Shown here: positions 34,876 to 42,774 of the stretch, one piece after another
Numbering within the stretch: the stretch's first letter is position 1
Layout: each line of letters starts with the position of its first letter
Source of the DNA: AC-51 sp963749895
GTDB taxonomy: Bacteria > Actinomycetota > UBA4738 > HRBIN12
DNA length: 64,000 bases
Direction of reading: 5' to 3'
NCBI GenBank assembly: GCA_963749895.1
Contig: CAVVOG010000001.1
Span: 930,001 to 994,000 of the forward strand
Position numbers and translations under genes: made by a program
Notes under the pieces: model-generated
Database searches by the model: none
Told to the model about the DNA's origin: nothing
Seen by the model: only the letters and a program-made list of their open reading frames with translations

Positions 34876-34960
34876 GGACCCGTGGAGCCCACCGAGCCTG
34901 AACACATGGGGCTACGGGGGCGCGAACCCGAACGTGGTCCGGCCCCGTCGCGGGAGGTGA
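34477..34960 (+). pseudogene. Second Rhs core fragment without toxin tail
   Basis: Open frame without a credible start, repeating the core motifs YLRDPHGDTVGIVSTA, GTRWYAPSRGAFSTRD and then LNTWGYGGANPN, after which it leaves the Rhs consensus (VVRPRRGR) and stops at 34960 without the DPxG junction. It has the form of the previous C-terminal end of an Rhs gene displaced by the upstream cassette, with its own toxin tail lost. Confidence 0.75.
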
Positions 34961-34969
34961 CGGGGCCGG
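34939..34969 (+). terminator. Hairpin at end of second Rhs fragment
   Basis: CCGGCCCCGTC-N9-GACGGGGCCGG, an eleven-pair perfect stem overlapping the stop codon of the second Rhs fragment. No T tract. Confidence 0.55.
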
Positions 34970-35260
34970 GTGCCGGGGGGTGGGGGATGGAGTTGGGTGT
35001 TACCAGGGGGACCGGTTCGCGCCGGCCGCTCGTCGCGCGCCCTCTCCGACGCGGGCGGCGACCGGCGCGAACCGCATGAACGAGGCAAGGAGCGCGAAAC
35101 CGAGGGGGATGAGTCCCGTGAGGGGGACGAGCGTCACGCCCTTGGTGATCCCGTTCATGTCTGTGGTGTCGGCCCCGGGTGCCGTGTCGGCGCAGAGCCC
35201 GGACGGGTCATTTCGGGCATGGCCAGCGCGTGCTAGGTCGTGCGACCCCGGCCGAACGGC
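34970..35260. other. Gene-poor stretch behind Rhs cassette
   Basis: No convincing gene. The only candidate is a minus-strand frame from an ATG at 35158 to a TAA at 35000 (52 codons, hydrophobic VTLVPLTGLIPLGFALLA), with no ribosome binding site seen. It may be debris from earlier rearrangement at this Rhs locus. Confidence 0.4.
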
Positions 35261-35923
35261 TCAGGCGTCCTCGGTCGCTCGGTACCCGACCCCGCGCACC
35301 GTCTCGATCAGGTGCTCGTACTCGACCCCGAGCTTGGCCCGCAGCCGTCGCACGTGCACGTCGACCGTCCGGGTCCCCCCGTAGAAGTCGTAGCCCCAGA
35401 CCTCGCGCAGCAGCGCGGGGCGCGTGTACACGCGCCCGGGGTGCAGGGCCAGGAACCGGAGCAGCTCGAACTCCTTGAAGGTGAGGTCGAGAGACCGGCC
35501 GGCGGCGCTCACCCGGTACGTCTCGGTGTCGATCGACAGCGGTCCGAGCCGCACGACCGCCCCCTCTCCCGCGCCGGCGCGACGGCGGAGCATCGCGAGC
35601 CGCACGCGGAGCTCGGCCTCGGGCGCGCCGGGGAACACGAACTCGTCGGCGACCTCGTGCCACGGGTACCGCTCGAGGTGATCGCGGTCGACGATCACGA
35701 CGGCCGGCACGCGGACGTCTCGGGACGCGAGCGCGGTCAGGACCGACCAGGCCTGACCGGGGTTCTCGGCGGCGTCGGCGATCACCGCGAAGGGCTCGAA
35801 CGCGAGCACGTGGTCGAGGGCGACGACCGACAGCGGCTCGTGCTTCAGATCCGGGCGCAGCTCGGCGAGCGCGGGCAACGCGCGCTCGGGGGAACGATCG
35901 GACAGGAACGCCACGACGGCCAT
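35261..35923 (-). CDS. GlnR-like atypical OmpR-family response regulator
   Basis: 220 residues. The receiver-like N-terminus keeps Asp50 at the phosphorylation position but lacks the paired acidic residues and the beta5 lysine, so it is atypical. The C-terminal winged helix is very clear: LDLTFKEFELLRFLALHPGR, REVWGYDFYGGTRTVDVHV, RRLRAKLG. This wording and the degenerate receiver resemble GlnR, the actinobacterial nitrogen regulator, more than two-component OmpR proteins, and no histidine kinase is adjacent. GlnR-like boxes lie in front of both glnA genes. Another OmpR paralogue with a similar winged helix cannot be excluded. Confidence 0.7.
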   Translation of the reverse strand: MAVVAFLSDRSPERALPALAELRPDLKHEPLSVVALDHVLAFEPFAVIADAAENPGQAWSVLTALASRDVRVPAVVIVDRDHLERYPWHEVADEFVFPGAPEAELRVRLAMLRRRAGAGEGAVVRLGPLSIDTETYRVSAAGRSLDLTFKEFELLRFLALHPGRVYTRPALLREVWGYDFYGGTRTVDVHVRRLRAKLGVEYEHLIETVRGVGYRATEDA

Positions 35924-35977
35924 CGACGGGTCTCCACCTTAGCCGGTCGGCATCCGCGTCGGTACCCTTGACCTGCG

Positions 35978-36778
35978 ATGACGTCGGTCCAGCAGCTCGT
36001 CTCCCACCGCTGGCGGGTGCCGTTCGAGGCCTACCTGCTCCGCACGGACGACGAGGTGCGGATCGCCGGGTCGCGCCTGGGGTCCGAGGACCGCGAGCGT
36101 CCCGCCGTGGTGATGGCGCACGGGCTGATGAGCTGGCACCGCAAGCCTCGGTTCGCGGTGTTCGCCGAGCTCCTGAGCCACTGGTTCGCGGTGTACCCCT
36201 TCGATCTGCGTGGCCACGGCGACAGCGGCGGCACCTCCGACTACGGCGGGGCCGAGATCCACGACGTCGAGGCCGTCGTGCGGCGTGCCCGCGCGGATGG
36301 GCACCGGACCGTCGTGACGCTCGGGACCTCGCTGGGGGCGATCGCCGCGATCCGCCACGGCGGGCTGATCGGTGGGGTTCAGGGGGTGGTCGCGATCAGC
36401 AGCCTCGCGTGGTGGGACTGGCGGGCGCAGGCCGATCCCAGCGTGCGGCAGCGGCTCGACGCGCAGATCTTGACCCCCGCCGGGCGCCGGGCGCTCCGCG
36501 CGGTCGGGATCAGGCTGCCGGCCGCATGGGAGGAGCCGGAGGCGCCGGTCGAGGTGATCGCGGAGATCGCGCCCGCGCCCGTCGTCGTCGTCCACGGTGA
36601 GGACGATCAGCTGTTCACCGCGGCCCACGCGCGGGCGCTGTACGAGGCGGCGAACGAACCACGCCACCTCCTGATCGGGTCCCGCTTCGGTCACGCCGAG
36701 ACCGGGCTCACACCGCGGTTCGCGCAGCGGCTCGCCCGCGTGATCCACCAGGAACTGGGGCTCGCGTGGTCCGGGTGA
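35978..36778 (+). CDS. Alpha/beta hydrolase
   Basis: 266 residues. Fold markers: VVMAHGLMSW (oxyanion region), FDLRGHGDSGG, the nucleophile elbow GTSLGA, VVVVHGEDDQLF with the acid, and RFGHAE with the catalytic His. Substrate unknown. TACCCT lies 9 nt before the ATG. It overlaps the MoaD-like gene by 13 bp, so both are probably coexpressed. Confidence 0.85.
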   Translation: MTSVQQLVSHRWRVPFEAYLLRTDDEVRIAGSRLGSEDRERPAVVMAHGLMSWHRKPRFAVFAELLSHWFAVYPFDLRGHGDSGGTSDYGGAEIHDVEAVVRRARADGHRTVVTLGTSLGAIAAIRHGGLIGGVQGVVAISSLAWWDWRAQADPSVRQRLDAQILTPAGRRALRAVGIRLPAAWEEPEAPVEVIAEIAPAPVVVVHGEDDQLFTAAHARALYEAANEPRHLLIGSRFGHAETGLTPRFAQRLARVIHQELGLAWSG

Positions 36779-37002
36779 GGTTGTTCGCCGCCTTGCGCGA
36801 GCTCGCGGCGACCTCGTCCACGGAGGCGGAGGGGCGCACGGCGGGGGAGGTCGCCGACGCGCTCGGGCGCGTCCACGGCGAGCGGTTCGCGCGGATCACG
36901 GCCGTGTCGTCGCTGGTGGTGAACGGCGAGCGCGCCGGCCGGGACACGCCGGTCGCCGACGGCGACGAGGTCGCGATCTTGCCGCCGGTCAGCGGGGGCT
37001 GA
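36766..37002 (+). CDS. MoaD/ThiS-family sulfur-carrier protein
   Basis: 78 residues with ubiquitin-like beta-grasp features (VRLFAALRELA, VVNGERAGRDTPVADGDEVA) and the functional C-terminus PPVSGG, whose last glycine is adenylated and thiocarboxylated. It donates sulfur in molybdopterin, thiamine or related synthesis. No MoaE, ThiG or MoeB-like partner is in the window, so the pathway is open; ATP sulfurylase lies 1 kb downstream. Confidence 0.85.
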   Translation: MVRVRLFAALRELAATSSTEAEGRTAGEVADALGRVHGERFARITAVSSLVVNGERAGRDTPVADGDEVAILPPVSGG

Positions 37003-37066
37003 GCCCGCGGCCCCGGTCGACGGGTTCGCCGCCTCCGGCACGGTGTGCCATGCTGGTCCGCACGAC

Positions 37067-37981
37067 ATGCGCTTCCACCGCGTCCTCCTCGTCGTCAACC
37101 CGGTCGCCAGGACGGTGTCGAAACCCACCCTGGCCGTGATCGAGAAGGCCCTGTCGGCTGACTTCCGGTTGGAGGTCGCCGAGACGAAGGAGCGCGGTCA
37201 CGCGAGCGAACTGGCCGCGCAGGCGGTCGACGACGGGATCGACCTGGTCGTCGTGTTCAGCGGCGACGGGACGATCAACGAGGCCGTGAACTCGCTCGCC
37301 GGGACCGACGTGGCCCTCGGGGTGCTCCCCGGCGGCGCCACGAACGTCCTGGTCCGGGCGCTCGCGCTGCCCACCGACCCCGTGGAGTGCACGGGCGTCC
37401 TGATCGCCAAGGCGCTGGACGACGAGGCCACGAAGCTCCACCTGGGCCGGGCCGACGGGCGGTACTTCGCGGTCAACTGCGGCGCCGGGATCGATGCGTC
37501 GGCGATGCGCCGCCTGGAGAAGAAGTACCCCGCGACGAAGGGCCGCTTCGACCGGGCGGCCTTCCGGGCCGTCGCCCGGGAGCTCCTGGTCGGCTACGCG
37601 GGGAAGTCGCCCGACCTCGAGGTACGGGTCGACGACGGCGAGCCTCTCCAGTCGCTGTCGGTGATGGTGGGTCGGACCGACCCCTACACGTTCTACAAGG
37701 AGCACGGGATCCGGATGACCCCGGACGCATCGCTCGAGACCGGGCTGGACCTGCTGTCGGTCCGCAAGCTCAGCCGACGCAACGTGCCGCGGATCGCCTG
37801 GCAGGTGTTCGGCTCCGCACGACACGTGCAGGGGCGCGACATCGACTACGTCCACGACGCCTCCCACATCCTCGTGACCTCCGCGACCCCGTTCCCCGTC
37901 CAGGTGGACGGAGACCCGATGGGCGACCATCTGCGCCTCGACGTCGAGCTGGCGCGCGAGGCCCTCTGGGTCGTGGCCTGA
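37067..37981 (+). CDS. Diacylglycerol/sphingosine-kinase-family lipid kinase
   Basis: 304 residues from the ATG at 37067. Signatures of the DAGK catalytic family: LLVVNPVART (residues 7-15), SGDGTINEAVN (65-75, nucleotide site) and VLPGGATNVLVRAL. The C-terminal beta-sandwich includes NCGAGIDASAM and FPVQVDGDPMGD. It phosphorylates a lipid hydroxyl, for instance in recycling diacylglycerol or making phosphatidylinositol-type lipids. Confidence 0.88.
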   Translation: MRFHRVLLVVNPVARTVSKPTLAVIEKALSADFRLEVAETKERGHASELAAQAVDDGIDLVVVFSGDGTINEAVNSLAGTDVALGVLPGGATNVLVRALALPTDPVECTGVLIAKALDDEATKLHLGRADGRYFAVNCGAGIDASAMRRLEKKYPATKGRFDRAAFRAVARELLVGYAGKSPDLEVRVDDGEPLQSLSVMVGRTDPYTFYKEHGIRMTPDASLETGLDLLSVRKLSRRNVPRIAWQVFGSARHVQGRDIDYVHDASHILVTSATPFPVQVDGDPMGDHLRLDVELAREALWVVA

Positions 37982-38034
37982 CCCGCTCCCGTATCCTGAG
38001 CGGCGATACCCGACGGAAAGAAGGTCGATCCAGC

Positions 38035-39210
38035 ATGTCCGACGCCAGCACGTATCCGATCGCGCCCCACGGCGGGACGCTCGTCAACCTGCTCGCCGCG
38101 CCCGACGCGGCGCAGGCCCTCGCCGACGAGGCCGCCAACCTGCCCAAGGTCGTCGTGAACGAGCGCGAGCTCTCCGACCTGGAGATGATCGCGACCGGCG
38201 CGCTCAGCCCGCTCACCGGGTTCCAGGGGGAGCGTGACTACCACAGCGTCCTGGAGACGATGCATCTGGCCGACGGGCTCGCGTGGGCGATCCCCGTGGT
38301 GCTCTCGGTCGACGACGAGACCCTCCATCGCGTGGGGACCGCGTCGTCGGTCGCGCTGTGCGCCGCCGAGGACGAGGCGCCCCTGGCGATCCTTCGCGTG
38401 AGCGGGAGCTTCCCGCGTGACAAGCAGAAGGAGTCGCTGTCGGTGTACCGCACCGACGATCTCGATCACCCCGGCGTGAAGGCCGTCCACGAGGCGGGCG
38501 ACACGTGCCTGGCCGGCGAGCTCGAGGTGATCGCGCTGCCGCCGCACGACGACTTCACGAACTACCGGCTGAGCCCGGCCGAGACGCGCGCGGTGTTCAA
38601 GGAGCGCGGGTGGAGGACCGTGGTGGGGTTCCAGACGCGCAACCCGATCCACCGCGCCCATGAGTACATCCAGAAGTGCGCCCTCGAGATCGTCGACGGG
38701 TTGCTCGTGCACCCGCTGATGGGCGCCACGAAGGCCGACGACGTGCCGCCGGACGTGCGGATGCAGTGCTACGAGGCCCTGTTCGGCGGGTACTACCCGC
38801 GCGACCGGTCGATGATCAGCGTGTTCCCGGCCGCGATGCGCTACGCGGGGCCGCGCGAGGCGATCTGGCACGCGATCGCCCGCAAGAACTACGGGTGCAC
38901 GCACTTCATCGTCGGGCGCGACCACGCGGGCGTGGGCAGCTACTACGGCACGTACGACGCGCAGAAGATCTTCGAGGAGTTCGAGCCCGGTGAGCTCGGC
39001 ATCACGCCGCTGATGTTCGAGCACTCGTTCTGGTGCAACCGGTGCGAGGGGATGGGGTCGCCGAAGACCTGCCCGCACGAGGCCGACGACCGCGTGTCGC
39101 TGTCCGGCACGAAGGTCCGCGAGATGCTGGCGAACGGCGAGCGCCCGCCCCAGGAGTTCTCGCGCCCGGAGGTCGCCGACATCCTGATCGCGGCGATGCA
39201 CCGCGACTGA
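38035..39210 (+). CDS. sat: Sulfate adenylyltransferase (ATP sulfurylase), Sat type
   Basis: 391 residues from the ATG at 38035. It makes APS from sulfate and ATP. QTRN (200-203) and HRAH (206-209) form the ATP-binding site and GRDHAGVGSYYG follows, with a cysteine-rich WCNRCEGMGSPKTCPH near the C-terminus as in homo-oligomeric Sat of bacteria and archaea. There is no APS kinase domain. No CysDN, APS reductase or transporter gene is nearby, so assimilatory versus dissimilatory use cannot be decided. A -10 TATCCT lies about 40 nt upstream. Confidence 0.94.
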   Translation: MSDASTYPIAPHGGTLVNLLAAPDAAQALADEAANLPKVVVNERELSDLEMIATGALSPLTGFQGERDYHSVLETMHLADGLAWAIPVVLSVDDETLHRVGTASSVALCAAEDEAPLAILRVSGSFPRDKQKESLSVYRTDDLDHPGVKAVHEAGDTCLAGELEVIALPPHDDFTNYRLSPAETRAVFKERGWRTVVGFQTRNPIHRAHEYIQKCALEIVDGLLVHPLMGATKADDVPPDVRMQCYEALFGGYYPRDRSMISVFPAAMRYAGPREAIWHAIARKNYGCTHFIVGRDHAGVGSYYGTYDAQKIFEEFEPGELGITPLMFEHSFWCNRCEGMGSPKTCPHEADDRVSLSGTKVREMLANGERPPQEFSRPEVADILIAAMHRD

Positions 39211-39238
39211 GGGGACGTCGGGGGGTAGCATCCCGCCC

Positions 39239-39781
39239 GTGAGCGACGTAGCGGACCATCCGAAGAACCGCCGGGTCGACCGGGTCCTCGACGCGTCGTT
39301 CGTCGAGGGCCTGGACGGCCTGTCGCTGGAGGACCTGCGGGCTCGGCGCGACGATGCGCTGGCGGAGCGCGAGTACCTGTCGATGCTCCGGCGGCTGCTC
39401 CAGGGTCGCGCCGAGATCCTCGCGGCCGAGCTCGAGTCACGGGGCGACGACGCCGACCGCGCGCCGCTCGTCGAGCGGCTCACGGCGGTCCTGGCCGGCG
39501 ACGACCACGCGACCACGTCGCGGGGGGAGTTCGTCCGGGTCAGCGTGCCGGAGGAGGAGATGCTCCTGGCCCGCCGCCGGGTCGAACGCATGGTCGCCGA
39601 CGTCGGTCTGTCCGACCCGTCGGTCCTCGACGACGAGCGGCTCGCCGAGGTGGTCGAGACGCTCGCCGCCGAGGAGCAGGAGGTCTCCGCTTCGCGCCGC
39701 GCGGTGATCGACGTGCTCGACACCCTGCAGGACGAGCTGAAGCGCCGCTACCGCGAGGACCCGACGCTCGCGCTCCGGTAG
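39239..39781 (+). CDS. RsiG-like coiled-coil protein (possible c-di-GMP-responsive anti-sigma)
   Basis: 180 residues, helical. Two segments resemble the c-di-GMP-binding signature of RsiG, E-x3-S-x2-R-x3-Q-x3-D. The first is Ser48, Arg51, Gln55, Glu59 in REYLSMLRRLLQGRAEIL; the second is Glu146, Ser150, Arg153, Ile157, Asp161. In Streptomyces RsiG binds c-di-GMP and holds sigma factor WhiG. Here the first copy lacks the leading Glu and the second lacks Gln, so binding is uncertain. No WhiG-like gene is in the window. TAGCAT is 7 nt before the GTG start (leaderless). The gene is followed closely by the asparaginase. Confidence 0.65.
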   Translation: MSDVADHPKNRRVDRVLDASFVEGLDGLSLEDLRARRDDALAEREYLSMLRRLLQGRAEILAAELESRGDDADRAPLVERLTAVLAGDDHATTSRGEFVRVSVPEEEMLLARRRVERMVADVGLSDPSVLDDERLAEVVETLAAEEQEVSASRRAVIDVLDTLQDELKRRYREDPTLALR

Positions 39782-39786
39782 CGCCC

Positions 39787-40779
39787 GTGCCGGCCGCGCC
39801 CCTCGCCCGCGTCGTCCGGTCCGGCCTCGAGGAATCGATCCATCTGGGCCACGTGGCGGTGTGCGACCCCACGGGGAAGCTCCTCGCGGCCGCCGGAGAG
39901 GCCGACCACCTCACGTTCGCTCGTTCGTGCATGAAGCCGGTCCAGGCGGCCGTGTCCCTCACCGCGATCGGGCTCGACGAGGACCTCCCCGATGAGCTCG
40001 TGGCGGTCGCGTGCGCGTCCCACGACGGGACGCCGGTGCACGTCCGCGCGGTCCGGGGGCTCCTGGCGCGGGCGGGGCTGAGCGAGGCCGATCTCCGCAC
40101 GCCGGCCGATCGCCCGCTCGATCCCGAGGCAGCGGCCCGGGTTCGGACGCCCGCCCCCATCTTCCACAACTGTTCCGGCAAGCACGCCGCGATGCTGTTC
40201 GGATGCGTGCGACGTGGGTGGGCCACGCCCACCTACCGGTCGCGGTCGCATCCGTTGCAGCGCCGTGTGCTCGAGGCCGTCCGCGGTCTCACCGACGTCG
40301 ACCCGCGGGTCGGGGTCGACGGGTGCGGGGTGCCGGTGCACGGGCTGCCCCTGCGGTCGATCGCCACGATGTTCGCGCGCCTGTCGCGATCCGACCCGTA
40401 CGGAGCGCTCGCCCCGGGCATCACCAGGGCGCTCTCCGCGATGCGGGCCGCTCCCGAGCTGGTCGGGGGTCGCGACCGCGACGACACGAACGTGATGATC
40501 CACGTCCCCGGGATCGTGATGAAGGAAGGGGCGGAGGCGCTCGACTGCGCCGTGCACCTGCCCTCCGGGATCGGGGTGGCGGTGAAGGTCGCCGACGGCG
40601 GCTCCCGCGCCTGCGGGCCCGCGATGATCGCCGTGCTCGACCAGCTGGGTCTGGTCCCGGCGGACGCGCGTCGGGCCCTCGATCGCCACGCCCGTCCGGT
40701 CGTGACGGGCGGCGGACGACCCGTGGGCCACGTCGAGCCCGCCGTCACGCTGCGGGGGCGGGGTCGTCGCGCCCCGTGA
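39787..40779 (+). CDS. L-asparaginase II family protein
   Basis: 330 residues with family signatures RSGLEESIHLGHVAVCDPTG, ARSCMKPVQA, CASHDGTPVHV, HNCSGKHAAML, VDGCGVPVHGLPL and KVADGGSRACGPA. The family hydrolyses asparagine or a related amide, releasing ammonia. The GTG start lies 5 nt after the previous stop, so it is probably cotranscribed with the RsiG-like gene. Confidence 0.85.
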   Translation: MPAAPLARVVRSGLEESIHLGHVAVCDPTGKLLAAAGEADHLTFARSCMKPVQAAVSLTAIGLDEDLPDELVAVACASHDGTPVHVRAVRGLLARAGLSEADLRTPADRPLDPEAAARVRTPAPIFHNCSGKHAAMLFGCVRRGWATPTYRSRSHPLQRRVLEAVRGLTDVDPRVGVDGCGVPVHGLPLRSIATMFARLSRSDPYGALAPGITRALSAMRAAPELVGGRDRDDTNVMIHVPGIVMKEGAEALDCAVHLPSGIGVAVKVADGGSRACGPAMIAVLDQLGLVPADARRALDRHARPVVTGGGRPVGHVEPAVTLRGRGRRAP

Positions 40780-40842
40780 ACCGGTGGCATCGGAACGCGG
40801 AACCCGCCGTACCATCGTCACGACGGCCCATGCGGGCCGACG

Positions 40843-40870
40843 CCCGTGACATGAGGCCCGTGACATGAGG
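40843..40870 (+). repeat. Tandem 14-bp repeat before mshA
   Basis: CCCGTGACATGAGG twice head to tail, with a third partial copy (CCCGTGAC) that contains the GTG start of the glycosyltransferase. A hairpin GGCCC-ATGC-GGGCC lies just upstream (40825-40838). Confidence 0.6.
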
Positions 40871-40878
40871 AACGACCC

Positions 40879-42120
40879 GTGACGAACGACACCCCACGTG
40901 TGGCCGTGCTGTCCGTCCACACGTCGCCGATCGACCAGCCCGGCGTGGGCGACTCGGGCGGGATGAACGTGTACATCCGCGCGGTGGCGGAGCGCCTCGC
41001 CCGCGACGGGATCGAGGTCGATCTGTTCACGCGGTGCCGCGGCGGCGCGGACCACGAGACGAAGGAGCTGTCGTCTCACGTCCGCGTGATCAGCGTGAAG
41101 GCGGGCCCGTGCGCTCCGATCCCGAAGGGCGATCTCCCGCGGTTCCTGCCGGAGTTCCTGGGCGGGATGATCCGGGAGGCGAAGGCCGAGGGGCGCGGCT
41201 ACGACATCGTCCACAGCCACTACTGGTTGTCGGGCTGGGTCGGGCGTGCGGCGCGCGAGCTGTGGGGGGCCCCGTTGGTGGCGTCGTTCCATACCCTCGG
41301 CAAGGTCAAGAACTATTCGCTCGCGCGGGGTGAGGAACCCGAGCCGCAGGTCAGGCTCGACGGCGAGCGGCGCATCATCGCGGAGGCGGATCGCATCCTC
41401 GCTCCCACGCCGGCCGAAGCGGGCCAGCTCGTCGGGCTGTATCGAGCCGACCCGAGCCGCGTGCGGCTCGTGCCGCCGGGGGTCGACGCGTCCGTGTTCA
41501 CCCCGCGGCCACGCGTGGCCGCGCAGGAGCGTCTCCACCTCGCGGGGCTTCGGCTCGCTCTGTACGTGGGGCGGCTGCAGCCGCACAAGGGGCCCGATGT
41601 CGCGATCCGCACGGTCGCCGAGGCGGTGGCCCGAGATCCGGACGCCACGCAGCACCTGCAGCTCGCGATCGTCGGAGGACCGAGCGGCGGCGACGGGGGG
41701 GAGGTCGCTCGGCTGATGGAGCTCGCGATGACGCTCGGCGTCGCCGACCGGGTGATGCTCTTCCCGCCCCAGCCCCAGGAGCGCCTGGCCGACTTCTACG
41801 CCGCGGCCGACGTCGTGCTGGTCCCGTCGAGGTCCGAGTCGTTCGGTCTGGTCGCCCTCGAGGCCGGCGCGTGCGGGACCCCGGTGGTCGCCGCGGCCGT
41901 GGGGGGGCTGCGCTACGTGGTGGACGACGGCGTCACGGGCACGCTCGTCGAGGGCCACGACCCGACCGACCATGCGGCGGCCCTCCTGGACGTGCTCCGC
42001 GATCCTGCCCGGCAATCGGCGCTCGGCGCTGCGGCGGCCCGCCACGCCCTGCATCTCACGTGGGACGTCACGGCCCGTGAGGTCCGTCACGTCTACGGGG
42101 AACTCCTGCAGCACCGCTGA
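40879..42120 (+). CDS. mshA: MshA-like glycosyltransferase (family 4, GT-B)
   Basis: 413 residues. GT-B layout: N-terminal acceptor side VLSVHTSPIDQPGVGDSGGMNVYI and IVHSHYWLSGWVG, C-terminal nucleotide side LYVGRLQPHKGPDVA and VLVPSRSESFGLVALEAGAC with the E-x7-E motif. This is closest to D-inositol-3-phosphate N-acetylglucosaminyltransferase, the first step of mycothiol synthesis. No other mycothiol gene is in the window, so a sucrose-synthase-like relative remains possible. A terminator hairpin begins inside its stop codon. Confidence 0.82.
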   Translation: MTNDTPRVAVLSVHTSPIDQPGVGDSGGMNVYIRAVAERLARDGIEVDLFTRCRGGADHETKELSSHVRVISVKAGPCAPIPKGDLPRFLPEFLGGMIREAKAEGRGYDIVHSHYWLSGWVGRAARELWGAPLVASFHTLGKVKNYSLARGEEPEPQVRLDGERRIIAEADRILAPTPAEAGQLVGLYRADPSRVRLVPPGVDASVFTPRPRVAAQERLHLAGLRLALYVGRLQPHKGPDVAIRTVAEAVARDPDATQHLQLAIVGGPSGGDGGEVARLMELAMTLGVADRVMLFPPQPQERLADFYAAADVVLVPSRSESFGLVALEAGACGTPVVAAAVGGLRYVVDDGVTGTLVEGHDPTDHAAALLDVLRDPARQSALGAAAARHALHLTWDVTAREVRHVYGELLQHR

Positions 42121-42163
42121 CCTGCGAAGACGCTGCGCGTCCACCCGCAGGTCACCGTTTTGT
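42118..42163 (+). terminator. Rho-independent terminator of mshA
   Basis: TGACCTGCG (42118-42126) pairs with CGCAGGTCA (42146-42154), nine pairs, followed by CCGTTTTGTC with a short T run. The stem includes the stop codon. It separates mshA transcription from the RNA locus that follows. Confidence 0.7.
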
Positions 42164-42223
42164 CACTCTTTCTCCCGAGCCTGTGACCTGCGCATATGCC
42201 CTCTGACCTGCGGAGATGAGGGC

Positions 42224-42253
42224 TTGACCACCCCCTACGACCGCCGATACATT
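42224..42253 (+). promoter_or_regulatory. Sigma-70-type promoter of the candidate noncoding RNA
   Basis: TTGACC (-35, 42224-42229), an 18-bp spacer, then TACATT (-10, 42248-42253). The expected start is about 42259-42261, exactly where the 5' strand of a long terminal helix begins. No coding gene follows for 600 bp. Confidence 0.6.
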
Positions 42254-42258
42254 CCGCC

Positions 42259-42704
42259 TCGCTCCGAGCGGTCCGAGTGACCGAGACGGGGAGACCGGAC
42301 GAAGCGCCACGCCGGATCGGAGGGCCGCAAGGCCAGCCGGGAAGGCAGCGGGACCGACCGGCCGGCGGCAACGTCGGATGATCGGGACCGGGGCGCGGGG
42401 CGACGGAACGCCGGGAGGCCGCAAGGTCACCCGGCCGAAGGAGCCCCACCGTCGGGGAAGGTCGCAAGGCCGGAACCGGCGGGCCCGCCGGAAGCGCCGC
42501 GAGGCGCCGAAGGTGGGGTCCGTCGCCGGGGAACGCGAACCGGGCCGCGAGGCCGGGAGCGCGAACCCCGACGGGGACCTCGGGCGGCGGCAACGTCGTC
42601 GGGGGAACCCGAGGCGGCGAAGGCGGATCCGAGCGCCGCGAGGCGAGCGGGACCGTCGGCGGTCCGGACCCTCGCCGACGAGGACGTGAGGGTCGCTCGG
42701 AGCA
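42259..42704 (+). ncRNA. Large structured noncoding RNA candidate (~445 nt)
   Basis: No plus-strand protein gene fits this purine-rich stretch. Its ends pair: GCTCCGAGCGGTCC (42261-42274) with GGGTCGCTCGGAGC (42690-42703), 14 continuous pairs including two G-U. Inside are at least eight short hairpins capped by GNRA loops. GCAA loops begin near 42327, 42368, 42421, 42464 and 42590; GCGA loops begin near 42499, 42547 and 42638. There is also GACCG-TCGG-CGGTC (42651-42664) and a perfect 16-bp palindrome at 42476-42491. The third GNRA stem is extended by GCCGGG/CCCGGC across an A-A mismatch. It has its own promoter upstream and a hairpin terminator downstream. I see no conserved core of RNase P RNA, tmRNA or SRP RNA. 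Role unknown. Confidence 0.65.
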
Positions 42705-42705
42705 C

Positions 42706-42774
42706 TTGAGCCCGAGGGGCTGAAGGAGGCCTTCTGCTTCGGTGGAAGGCGAGCCGGAGGTCCCTCGGGCTCAA
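42706..42774 (+). terminator. Nested hairpin ending the RNA locus
   Basis: TTGAGCCCGAGGG (42706-42718) pairs with CCCTCGGGCTCAA (42762-42774), 13 perfect pairs. Inside, a nine-pair stem starting GCCTTC and ending GAAGGC (42729-42750) is capped by C-TTCG-G, with a GCT/AGC clamp between the two stems. No T tract follows. It could terminate transcription or be a functional 3' domain of the RNA. Confidence 0.65.

Noticed and set aside
35000..35236. Minus-strand frame containing NDPSGLC, like an Rhs core junction, followed by a hydrophobic tail
   Set aside because: Only about 20 codons precede the motif before the GlnR-like gene, no other Rhs core sequence is found on that strand, and no start signal is present. 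DPSGL can arise by chance in high-GC frames.
42259..42704. Identification of the structured RNA as RNase P RNA
   Set aside because: The GAGGAAAGUCC core and the ACAGAAA-type conserved region are not present, so size and GNRA loops alone are not enough.
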